Source: Limnanthes douglasii subsp. nivea (Eukaryota > Streptophyta > Magnoliopsida > Brassicales > Limnanthaceae). Taken from it: DNA of 64,000 bases. A model generated the notes under the pieces. That model was not told the DNA's origin and did no database searches. It saw nothing but the letters and a program-made list of their open reading frames with translations. Numbering within the stretch: position 1 is the first letter of the stretch; every line of letters starts with the position of its first letter. The stretch spans positions 167,347,739-167,411,738 of the forward strand of contig JAUPFV010000002.1 in the NCBI GenBank assembly GCA_036936605.1, written 5' to 3'. Shown here piece after piece: positions 11,980 through 22,177 of this stretch. Position numbers and translations under genes: made by a program.

Positions 11980-14900
11980 TTACTCCCAATACAACTTCAA
12001 ATTCTCAATGTTCCATGGGTGTTGTAGAAGTCTCCTCTCTTCATCTTGGAAGCGATACATACCTGACATAATTCGTTCTATCACTGAATAAGGACCTTCC
12101 CAGTTTGGAGACATTTCCCCTAGCCTCTTATCCTTTGTGTGCAAGAAAACTTTCCTCAATACCTTGGCTCCAACCTTAAAATATTTTCGTTTTACCCTCG
12201 ATTTATAGACTCCTCATCAAATTTTGATAGTGAGTCGAATTCATATGCGCTATGACCTTCTCTTTTCAATTAAATCAAGGTCTGGTCTTCTTGATTTTGC
12301 ATTTGAATCTTCAAAATAATCAAGTATTATGTAAGATGGTAAAGTTGATTATGAAGTGCTCACAACATCCATTCCATATACTAAAGCAAAATGAGTTTCT
12401 TGAGTAACTTATTTAGGTGTTGTTATATAAGCCCAATCCCTCTTGTAAATATCTAGGCCATTTCCCAACAACACCTGTCAAAGTTTTCTTTAGCTCTTCT
12501 AAAATAGACATGTTGGTTACTTCCACCTGTTCATTTTCTTGAGGATGAAAAGGTGTTGAATTGCAAGGGAAGTCATTTCTCTATTTTTGAACTGAGGAAC
12601 GTTATCTGGAGTAATCTTTCGAGGAACTTCAAAACGACATCAAACAATATTAACAATAAACTTGATAACATCTTTAGCTATTGTACCTGATAATGGCTCA
12701 GCTTCAGCCCACTTCGAAAAATAGTATACTCTCATGATAATTGTTTGTCGTCCTTCCAAGGCCATAGGTAGTGTCCCTACTAGATCTATTCTCCATCTAT
12801 CAAAGGGAACCACTTAAGAAACTGAGATAAGTGATAATGCCGGTTTATGGATAAAATTAGAAAATTATTGACAAATATCATAACCTCGTACCAAATTTTT
12901 AGCATTACCCATAATTGAAGACCCATCATAGCCTACCAACAAAACCCTCCTCGTCAAAGACTTAAATCCACAATGAGCAGAACTTTCTTCATCGTGTAGT
13001 TCAGATAAAAAATTTTGAGACACATTCTTACCCAAACATCATAATAATGGTCTACTCAAAGACTTTTATACAACACTCCATCTAATACTATATAACCATA
13101 ATATTTATACCTCAATTGTTGAGCTAACTTGACATCTTGAGGCAATGTTCCTCTAAGCAAGAACTCTGTTATTTCAAATCGATAGTCACCTCAAACATTT
13201 TTTACACTGACAAAGATTTCCTCAGAATACTGACATTATTCTGACTTTGACAAAATAGAAGGACTTTCTTGCCATAATATCAAAGGATACTCCTTTTTAT
13301 ATACAATGATGGCTAAATAATCTGCAAATGTGTTATCCCCTCGGCTGATGTGTTCGACAACCACTTTATCAAATAAAAGAGATAACCCTCGAAGCTCACA
13401 AAGATACAAAACTAAGTGGGCTTTATTAGCCTAAAAAGTCTCTGTCATATGATTTACTAACAACTGTGAATCTGTCTCCAACCGAACTGTTCTCGCCCCA
13501 CAAATACATGTAAGCCTTAAACCGGCTAAAGCAGCCTCGTACTCAGCCTCGTTATTTGATGCGTTAAATCGAATTCGAATAACATAATTCATGGCTTCTA
13601 TAGTCGGAGCAATAAATTGTACCCCCGCACTTGATCCCAATATGCTAGAACAACCATCTGTTCGAACCACCCATATTGACTCTACTGGCACAAATTCTTT
13701 AACAATTTCATCATCGGATCGGCTTGAGTGAAATTCAACCAAAAAAATATGCTAGAGCCTGAGCCTTAATAGTTGTTCGAAGAGAAAAAGTGATATCAAA
13801 ATCCCAGCTCAAATGACCATTTAGTCATTCTACCAGAGATATCTGGTCGCTCTAATACATGCTTCAATGGGAAAGAAGTTCGAACGACGATTGTATGCGT
13901 TTAAAAATAAGGACGCATTTTTCTAGCAGCCACCACCAAGGCTAAAGCCAACTTCTCAAGCCTTAAGTATCTTTTCTCCGATGTTAATAAATTTTTTCTC
14001 ACATAATAGACTGTCCTAGGAGCTCCACTTTCTTCCCTTATCAACACAACACTAACAACAAAATCTGACCTCGCTACATACAAGAATAGTTGTTCGCCTA
14101 TTCAAGACTTGGATAAAATTTCAGGTGATAATAAATTCATTTTAATCTATGGCCTCGTCACATTTTGGTGTCCACATAAATTCATTTGTTCAACTCAAAA
14201 CTTGGAAAAAATGAGCATACTTGTCAGAAAATTGAGAAATGAACCTATTCAGAACAACCAACCAACCTGTCAATATCTGAATTTCTTTGATTGTCCGAGG
14301 TGAAGTCATTGATACCAAAGTCTTCAACTGATCGTGATAAACTTTTATTCATTTCTCATTTATGATATACCCCAAAAAAGAGAGAATTTTATTCCCTGAT
14401 GTTGAATCCAGAAGCTGATCAATTCGAGGGACAATAAATGGGTCTTTAGGACATGTTCTGTTTAAATCTGTAAAACCAACACACATTCTCCATTTTATAT
14501 TTTTTTTACTCACACAAGATTCGCAGTCCATAATGGGTATTGTGCCTTCCGTATCTGTCCGACCTTAGAAAAACGATCCACCTCTGCTATAGTTGCCTCA
14601 GATTTGTCTACAGAGAAAGCTCTTCTCTTTTGAATAATGGGTCTGATCTTCAGATTCAACGCCAAGCTGTGACATATCACCTTGGATGGAACCCATGTTA
14701 CGTCCCCGGTTTTCCAAGAAAAAATATTCAAGTTATCAAACAAAAACTATAAAAATCGGTAACGCAAAGTAGGTGACAATAATGTCTATATTCACAAAGA
14801 TTTCTATTTGGAAACATGTATTCCTCGCCATTTTCTCCCACTACCTAAAGAAATTGGGGTTTCCATCAGATCATCTACACCTTCGTCATCCAAAGTCAAA

Positions 14901-15686
14901 CCCATTAATTGCTATTCAGCCATTTGATCATCAAATACAACCTTTTAAGAATGTGACTTTGTTGCATAATATTATATTGCGGCTTTATGATTACTTTGAA
15001 CTACTCCAACGCAATCATAAATTGCATATTTCAAATATTGGTGGCAGTTGAGACAACAACATACATCCTCGATAACCAAAACCTCGCAAAGATAGCGTTA
15101 TAATTTGTCGGATATTCGGCCACCTTGAAAAAAACTTAAACTTTCATCTTAAGTGGACCATTTCCCAAGTAAACCTCCCCCTTGAATTCCCAGATAACTT
15201 CTGTTGTCACTCCTGTAAATCTAATTATAGCACGTTCCGATCGAAGAATTGCGGGTGGGTTACACATCATATCATATGTTGACTTGTATAATATATTCAC
15301 TGAACTTCCGTTATCAATAAAAATACATCATATTTCAGTCCCTGCGATTCTCACCCCTATCTCTACAACGTCCTCATGAGGCCCAATTATACCCCTTAAA
15401 TCGTCTTTGTCTAACATGATAAAGGGTATTTCCTTCTTTTCATACAAGCATGTAGACATTTTACCTTCTATTTGAGTTGCAAAACCCACCACATGCCTCT
15501 TTCTAGAACTGTTCATATTACTAGTTATCGTATATCCTCCGAAAATTGCTAAAGATTCAAAATACTAACATAAACTTCAAACATTTCCCTAAACTACTTG
15601 CGCATCTACTGCCATCAGGATTAGACGATTTGGGTCAGAATCTGGATACTCCGATGTAGCATCAAACGTTTTTAATCCCTAAGTAC
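11980..15686 (-). pseudogene. pol: Tat-lineage pol relic (PR-RT-RNH-aRNH-INT)
   Basis: The protease end (15,328-15,690) reads SSRKRHVVGFATQ, GPHEDVVEIGV. RT motifs follow: QIRKAQYPLWTANLV (14,510-14,743) and KWRMCVGFTDLNRTCPKD with PRIDQLLDSTSGNKILSF (14,349-14,531). That frame then runs straight into LGYIINEK. The stretch that should lie between, with the YxDD catalytic site, is therefore deleted (about 120 codons compared with the intact copy). RNase H is at 13,901-14,083 (YLRLEKLALALVVAARKMR), the second, archaeal-type RNase H at 13,431-13,742 (WVVRTDG, ASNNEAEYEAALAGL). Integrase C-terminal pieces end at a TAA at 11,980 (PWNIENLKLYWE). Multiple stops and frameshifts occur. Confidence 0.85.
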
Positions 15687-15687
15687 A

Positions 15688-18270
15688 TGAAATGAGGTAA
15701 TGCCAATTAGCCTTACTACTATGTTCAACATGATTGTATCTAAGGTAATAAACTGCAGACTTGCTACTCTATTACCTAAAATACTACCAGAAGAGTAATG
15801 GGATTTTATGAAAGGAAGGAGTATCTATGAAAATATTTTTATTTCTCAAGAGCTCAACTATGATAACAACCTATATAGAAGAGATAATAATGTTCAGCTT
15901 AAAATTGATATGTCAAAAGCCTTTGCAGACTCTCATATCAATTCATCATAAGAATAATGGCCTCTTTTTGGTTTGATAATAAGTTCTTAAACCTAGTTTA
16001 TAGGAGTATAATTAATATCAACTCTTCTATCATAGTAAATAGTGAAATAAAAGGGTTATTTTAAGTCAACTAAGGGCTTAAGACAATGAGACTCTTTGTC
16101 TCATAGTCTCTTTATCATAGCAGAAGAGCATCTCATAAGAGGATTCAAGCAAATGGATATTGAAAATAATTGTTCAAGATACAAGTCTAGAGGCAGCTGC
16201 TATATACCGTGTTTAGCCTTCGTGAATGATTATATTATTTTCAACAAAGGTTTTGCCTCCACTCTTAAAGAGATCAATAAATTTTTGATTCATTATCAAG
16301 AAAGATCAGGTCAGACCATTAAAAATAAAAAATCTAAATTCATTGTATCATCTAAAATGGTGCTTCAAAGAGTTTAAATATTAGAGAGTATTCAGGTTTT
16401 TAAGCACACTCACCTGCTTATCCAATATCTAGTTATCATTGTCGACGCAAATAATAGAACAAATAATTTTGATGACTTGGTTTTTAGATAAGAAGCAAAA
16501 TCTCTGAGTGGGTAGTAAGCTTCTATCCTTTGGGGGAAGATTAACCCTCGTTCAGTTTGTTTTATCCATTATTCCAATTTACAACATCCAAAATTCGTAT
16601 CTCTCTAAATCTGTAATGCATATGATTGATTATTTGCGCAACAAGTTCCTCTAGGGAAGGAAAACAAATTGACTATCAGCTGGTCCAGTTGGTTTAACCT
16701 TTATAAACCTTACGAGGAAGGGGGGTTGAATATAAGAAAGCTCGAGGATATTTAATATGTTTATTCCTATATATTGTGGCTGAGATTTAAGAAACTAATG
16801 AATTTTTGGGCTAGACTAATGTATACTATCTACTGCTATAATAATCACCCTATTACTGCTCCAAAGTCAATCAGAAGCTTAAAGACATGAATTAAATCAT
16901 GGAATATAACAGATAAGAGTGAGAAATATATATTGGAAATTGGGGCTTGGTAAGATAAACTGTTGGTTGGATAGATGGTGCTCATATAGTCCATTTATTC
17001 AATTTAATGCTCTAGAAGATAGATTTTGGTATAAAATAGACGAATTTTTAAATTTTTGAGAGGATGGGTAGTGGAACATAGAGAAACTAGAAGGGTTAAT
17101 TACTACTTCTAACATAGTTAAATCAAGAAGGTTACTCTAAATTCATCAATTGACACCATCAACTGGTCTCTCTCATTAAATGGCTACTATAACACAAAAA
17201 AACTTGGAACTCAATAAGACTTAAATGCTAATCCAATCTCTAAAAGAAGCTTTGGAATACAATCACTCTAAGAAAATATTGTTTTATCCTATGCAGAACC
17301 TATATAGTTGGCTTCCTATAGATTATGTTCTTCAATGGAAAATGTTCCAATTGGCTTCTACTTGTCAATATTGTGAGAATCCTGAAAATATTAATCATGT
17401 TTTTGTTCAATTATAAAACTCTGGAAATATTTGGAACTACTTTGCATCTCTATTCAATATTCCTATCAACAAGAATATGTCCTTGACTCACATGATCAGG
17501 TCCCAGTTTTGGTCAATACATAAAAATATCCATATTATGACTATTCAACCTTCTGTTATCTCTTAAGTCATTTGGTCTTCGAGAAATTAAAAACTTAAAG
17601 ATCAGAATGTCGACTTAAAAAGAATGATAGACCATGTCAGTTATATCTTTACGGTCTTGATTGTGAAAATCTCTTAAAGATATCCCATTGGGGAAATAAT
17701 ATATGAATAACTACTTCTATTGGTTGTGTAAATCACTTGAATAAGCCTATGATTGCTCTTTCTAAAAAATAGAACAACCATAAAGCTAACAGATACAAGT
17801 TAAACTCAGATGGGGCTTGCTGCATGATAATAGAGTCTAGTGCATGTGGTATAGTTAGAGATCATAATGGAGATATAATTGTTGGTTATGAGAGATTATA
17901 TAGAAAACAATTGCCTATTGTGGTTGAATGTAGAGTATTACTCGATGGGCTGTTGATTTCCAAATCAAAGGGTTTTACTACTTTAGATATTGAAACATGC
18001 TCAAGCATTCCCACTGAGATGATCTTAAAAGGAAGAACTCCCTAGTTTCTAGAGCTTATTGTTCATTGCTACAGGAAGCTAATTTTCTCTACAATTTATG
18101 TGATACATATATTTCGGGAACAAAACGAGACCGCTGATTGGATAACTATGAAGACTCTAAAAGATACTGTAAACATGGATTTCAACCAAGATCAAGCTCA
18201 TAAAACTCTTAGAGCCATCACTTTATTGCAATGTTTGGAAACAGGGTTACTCATACTCGATAATAATAAC
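15688..18270 (+). mobile_element. 5'-truncated L1-type LINE (RT to RNase H), dead
   Basis: The sequence enters inside the reverse transcriptase. Near 15,690-15,800 it reads MPISLTTMFNMIVSKVIN and WDFMKGRSIYENI, matching the usual 'RPISL...' and 'GF..GRSI.ENI' motifs. Next come KIDMSKAF (15,900s), KSTKGLRQ*DSLS (16,080) and AFVNDYIIF, where the catalytic FADD has become FVND. The zinc-finger-like zf-RVT part is at 17,225-17,416 (CQYCENPENINHVF). The RNase H is at 17,800-18,240 (KLNSDGACC, GIVRDHNGDIIVGY). No ORF1 or endonuclease is present, so it is 5' truncated, as LINE copies often are. Stops throughout. The junction with the old Tat protease region is at about 15,687. Confidence 0.85.
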
Positions 18271-19054
18271 TAAAATTTTAAAGTTTGCTTGCAATTCAAA
18301 TTAAATCTTACATTCAATTACATGTTTACTCTAATTTCGTCTTCTTTGATTGCAATCTTCGGCTTGACTATGCCTTTAAGTATCCATTTTTATAGGTATC
18401 AAAAGATAACGAATCTAGAATTCAAATGAAGCTTTGGGTTCTGAGTTTGGAATGTAATGGTGATTATACATCGAGTCTTTGATCAAGAAACCGGTAATGG
18501 TAATGGAGAAGCTAACCTGCAAATAAGATTTCAAAAAACCACAAGTGTTGCTGAGTTCGATAGTTATATAAATTTAACGATTTGAACGGAAGAATCAAAA
18601 TGAAAGAATTAGAGGTATCAATCTTTTAGCAATATGAAACAACTAGTATTTCTATTTTTGAATTTTACATCTTATTTTATAAATAAAAATTATATATTTG
18701 ATGAAATAGTTTATTATTTAAAAACAAATCAACAAGGAAGGAAGAAAATACTGTTGCCGTCTATTTTTATAACAAAATAAAAAATATTTATTAATATGAA
18801 AATAATGTTTTTATTAATTAATAATTAGAAGTAAATGATTTTAAAAAGGGGTGTGTACAAAATAAAAAGAAGGGGTCGGTCCCCACCCGCTGCTCAACGT
18901 TCCTATTTTCAAAACCATTTCGGCTTTGGAGCCACAGATACAATGCAATATGCTCCTACTTACAAGTCTTTATTAGAGACAACCCTTGTTTCTTCGTTTT
19001 CCCCTAGACCTAAACGATCCTTATATTAATAATTAATATTATTATCAGATTCAG
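18271..19054. other. Intergenic, upstream of the MGC-type gene
   Basis: No gene or known repeat is recognised between the LINE end and the next start codon. The last ~200 bp (18,840-19,054) is less AT-rich and probably holds the promoter and 5' leader of the following gene. I do not see an unambiguous TATA box. Confidence 0.5.
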
Positions 19055-19623
19055 ATGGGTTGTTTTCTTGGTTGTTTCGGCTTGTCTTCCAAAGGAAAAC
19101 GAATCCTACCCAGAGATCAAGTAATCATCATTTATTATTTCTTCCTTACTACTTTTTTGGTTTCAAAACCTTGATTCTATTTTCCCTGCAGATTCATTGT
19201 AGCTATCAACCTCTTCATCCATCTACTCTCTACATCCCACGATACCCGAAGCACTCAGATCTTAAGATCCTCAACAAACCAGTAAAGAAAAAAGTAAGCT
19301 TTAATTTACAAGTTGAGACTTATAACCCCATCCCAGAGGAAGAGGAAAAAGAAAGCAACAAAGTGAAGCAACCCTCTGGATCTTATCCTTCCAACCACAG
19401 GTACCATAACTGCATAGACATTGATGAAGATGAAGATGAAGATAGTGATGTTGACACAGAGGAAGAGCCAGCAGCAGAAGAAGAAGCAGAATATGGTGAT
19501 GAGGAATGGATAAAGGAGCAAGGGTTGGCTACTGAGAAGAAGAGGATGGGTCAATCTGTAATGAGGCCAGTAGAGAATCTTGCTCAATGGAAAGCACGGA
19601 GAGCAAAAGAGATTTCATTTTGA
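19055..19623 (+). CDS. Small acidic plant protein with MGC lipidation signal (2 exons)
   Basis: Exon 1 is 19,055-19,120 and exon 2 is 19,192-19,623. The 71 bp intron starts gtaatc and ends ccctgcag, in phase 0, giving 165 residues. I chose this spliced start because it gives MGCFLGCFGLSSKGKR, the typical N-terminus of a plant family of unknown function. The Gly2/Cys3 context predicts N-myristoylation and palmitoylation, so the protein probably sits on a membrane. Residues 51-60 (KPVKKKVSFN) are conserved in the family as I recall it and contain KVSF, which fits the RVxF docking motif for protein phosphatase 1; that is inference. A later acidic stretch (DIDEDEDEDSDVDTEEE) and a C-terminal RPVENLAQWKARRAK follow. 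It converges with the next gene on the opposite strand. No lesion is seen, and it is likely functional. Confidence 0.8.
19121..19191 (+). other. 71 bp intron of the MGC-type gene
   Basis: Donor gtaatc after CCCAGAGATCAA; acceptor cctgcag before ATTCATTGT. It is rich in T, as plant introns are. Removing it joins two frames in phase and restores the family N-terminus. Confidence 0.75.
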
Positions 19624-20148
19624 AAAACAAGTTAGTTAATGCTTAATGGATTATTCATACTGTTTTCTGGCTTTTCTGTAACAGAGATTATGATTTTTGG
19701 CTTCTTTTGTTGTTGAATGTTGAGTGTTGAGTATTGAATGCTGAGGCTCCTTCCTTTCTTTAAAAAAATGACACATATAGCCTGTAAAAGTAGTCAATCA
19801 AGTAAGAAAGCTATAAGTAGCCGTAATGATGAGTACATAGGAATCTGCCCCAAGAGAAATACTATTAACATTCTGGAAAAATGAAAAACGAGTCGAGCCT
19901 GCCATAACCATAATGTTTGATGGCATAGCAGCTTGGTACCCACAAATTTAAAAACAAAAACTGAGATTAAATGTAGTATGATGTTGTGTACAGTCTGTAT
20001 AGTCAGGGAATAAATTGCATAGTCTCTGTGTGGTCATGCGAATGAATCTTGATGTTGTCATATCCAAACCACAAACCACAAACCACAAACCACAAACCAC
20101 AAACCACAAACCACGGCTGTGGTGGTTGATGTAGGTAGTGAATGGTAT
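19624..20148. other. Convergent 3' region between the two host genes
   Basis: This should contain the 3' UTRs of both convergent genes. I see no further coding sequence. Confidence 0.5.
20064..20114. repeat. AAACCAC heptamer array, 7 copies
   Basis: Seven perfect head-to-tail copies of a 7 bp unit (aaaccac, reverse gtggttt) lie just downstream of the stop codon of the minus-strand gene, probably in its 3' UTR. The unit length equals that of the plant telomere repeat but its sequence does not. Confidence 0.95.
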
Positions 20149-20454
20149 TTACATAATGTTACAGAAGCAAGATTCTGTATCCTCATCATCAGAATCACTA
20201 ACATCACTGCACAGACAGAAAAACACAAATTACTACTTTTTAATTTACCAAACAAACATATACAATTATACAATTATAGATATAGATTTAGGGTAATAGA
20301 ACAAGGAAGGGTGTGACATGAACATCTATCTATTTACAATTTACTAATTACTAATAAACATGATTGAAGAGAGATTGGTCTTTCCATGGTACATTAAAAT
20401 CCTTCGTAAACATGTACATACACACTCAATAGAGAATACTAGACAATAAACATT

Positions 20455-20502
<48 letters not shown>

Positions 20503-20813
20503 CTGAAGAAGAAGATTATGAGTATATTTTGGTTAGCTTACCTTGGTTCATATTCTAACACCTCAGCCAGCTTTTTTCCAATTCTGTCATTCCATTGCAC
20601 TTTTTTCCGCGATTTCTCTGATATCCGACCCGGACCCCCTCCTCCTTTCGCTTTCGTTTTAGCTGTCGCTGGCGGTAGTAGCGGATCCGACTCACCGTCT
20701 TCCTCCCCATCACTTCCAACATCAACACCAACACCATCACCATCACCAACATTGCCAAGATGCTCCTCGATGTACCCATTACCACCCTTTAGATCATTAC
20801 GCTCCGTATCCAT
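20149..20813 (-). CDS. Small acidic plant protein with C-terminal CaaX box (2 exons)
   Basis: Exon 1 is 20,813-20,542 and exon 2 is 20,206-20,149, with donor AAG|gtaagc and acceptor gtgcag|TGATG in phase 2, giving 109 residues. The N-terminal half is rich in Gly/Asp (GDGDGVGVDVGSDGEEDGE), followed by a basic linker and the conserved block KKVQWNDRIGKKLAEVLEYE. The second exon adds PSDVSDSDDEDTESC and ends CFCNIM. The last four residues, CNIM, fit a CaaX prenylation box with Met favouring farnesylation; the membrane anchor is inferred. The block '..W.D..G..L.EV.E..PSD.SDSDDE...C.C.IM' is shared by a plant family of unknown function as I recall it. An in-frame ATG 28 codons upstream (20,897) would add a hydrophobic leader; I prefer the downstream ATG, by family resemblance. 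The intron carries a microsatellite. Confidence 0.75.
20207..20541 (-). other. 335 bp intron of the CaaX gene
   Basis: Donor gtaagc at 20,541-20,536, acceptor tgtgcag ending at 20,207. Splicing joins LEYEP to SDVSDSDDE in frame. It contains the TCAA microsatellite. Confidence 0.75.
20455..20502. repeat. (TCAA)n microsatellite, ~11-12 copies
   Basis: An uninterrupted tetranucleotide run inside the intron of the CaaX gene, likely to be length-polymorphic. Confidence 0.95.
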
Positions 20814-22009
20814 TCCCACAACCCTAACAATCACGATTTCAATTACAAACAAAGATCCCACCAAAAACCTAACCCTCCAGTTTAGACTTCCACCCAAACC
20901 GTGGATTAAGGATTCAACTTGGCAGTCTTAAATTCAGATTACCCCCTGAAAAATCCATATGTATATACACATATATAAATCGATGAATCGGAGAACACAG
21001 TCAACCCTACGCAATTAGATCAGCATACTGGATTCCAAGAAGCCATTGAAAATCAAAATATCAGCAACGATTAAATGTCGTCTCGAAATATAGAATTTCT
21101 ATGTAGATGTAGATGTATGATGTTTGATCTTTGATCTTTGATTCAGTATCTGTATATTTATGTGTGTATGTGTATGCGTTGAAAAGATCGAGGAGGAGAG
21201 GGTGATAGGGAGAGAGTCCTGAGAGTGGGTTTTCATTTGACGAAGGAATGAGTAATTATTGATCCAACGGTTATGATTTCATAACAGACCTGAAGAACGG
21301 TTCGTTGATCTAGTACTTGTTGAAGTGTATGTAATTTTCCTCCCTTACCGGAACTTATTCTACACTTGCCTCTTCCCCTCATTTTTTAAATTAAACGAAC
21401 TAAATTCCGGAATTAAAAAATATAAATCAATAATCGAATTTACTATTTAATATTATGATTATAATATCCACACCTTTTAAATCTAAGATGTTCATAATTT
21501 TCTTTTCTACTCTTGAGATATAGGTAGTTCATAATTTTCTTTTCTACTCTTGAGATATAGGCCAACTCATGAAATATTATAGAACCGGTAAAGAGGAGAG
21601 TGTTCCATGGATTTGTTAGGAGGGGCACTGGAGTTTGGCTGCGCTCTAATGAGTTTATGAGTTGGAAAATATTTTATGTTTGAACTGTATGAGCCGAACG
21701 CAGCATACAACTCTCCCTTGTACTGCACTCTCAAAGTGTGCTTGGTAATTTTGAGGCCCAAAGTCATAAGAATACATTGAAATAATAGGTGCAAAAAAGA
21801 CGCGCCCAACATGAATTACAGAGAGTAGACTTCCCAAATATAGGTGGTTGCCAGGAATATGAAAAATCGAGATTGGAGAAGGTCGATAGACTTGAACGAG
21901 GAAGAACCCTTTAAGAGATTTAGAGATTGTTGCACATATACTTGAAGACTGGTAGGTTGTTGAAGATCTGCAGTTAGGAAGAGAGCTCGAGCTTGATGAT
22001 TCTAAGATT
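20814..22009. other. Upstream region of the CaaX gene, then spacer
   Basis: On the minus strand 20,814-21,250 is the leader and promoter region of the CaaX gene. It has a tatattta-type box near 21,152 and heptamers ttgatct at 21,123-21,142. A 37 bp unit beginning gttcataattttcttttcta is duplicated in tandem at 21,490-21,562. No gene is seen from 21,250 to the LINE end. Confidence 0.5.
21490..21562. repeat. 37 bp tandem duplication
   Basis: Two adjacent, nearly identical copies of a unit that contains ctactcttgagatatagg. Confidence 0.9.
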
Positions 22010-22177
22010 TAGAGCAAACTTTGACTAGTTTTTGGTGATGTAATCATAGATGAAAATAAGGTATACACCACGAATCCTGCAAAATAGGACTTTTCAGGTA
22101 AGTTTGGATCAAAGCAGTAATGTTTTGTGTGATGTTTGTTTAAAAATTTGAACACATGAGAATTAGGGATCGAAAAA

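Larger units (their letters stand above)
8249..15686 (-). mobile_element. Old Tat-lineage Ty3/gypsy element, degenerate
   Basis: On the minus strand, in element order, are a protease segment, RT, RNase H, a second archaeal-type RNase H and integrase fragments (15,686 down to 11,980), then a non-coding spacer with a minisatellite. Beyond that is a gene on the opposite strand (8249-11,077). This is the same layout as the intact element at 38.5-49.0 kb. Gag and the 5' LTR are missing because a LINE fragment abuts the protease region at about 15,687. I could not recognise its 3' LTR with confidence; it should lie below about 7.9 kb. Many stops and frameshifts show a far older insertion than the second copy. 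Confidence 0.8.

Noticed and set aside
19060..19623. Single-exon reading starting MFSWLFRLVFQ
   Set aside because: It begins in another frame of exon 1 and reads through the intron. The ATG at 19,055 with a 71 bp intron gives the family N-terminus MGCFLGCFG.
20518..20931. 137-codon plus-strand frame with Ser/Pro runs
   Set aside because: It is the shadow of the CaaX gene on the other strand and has no domain.
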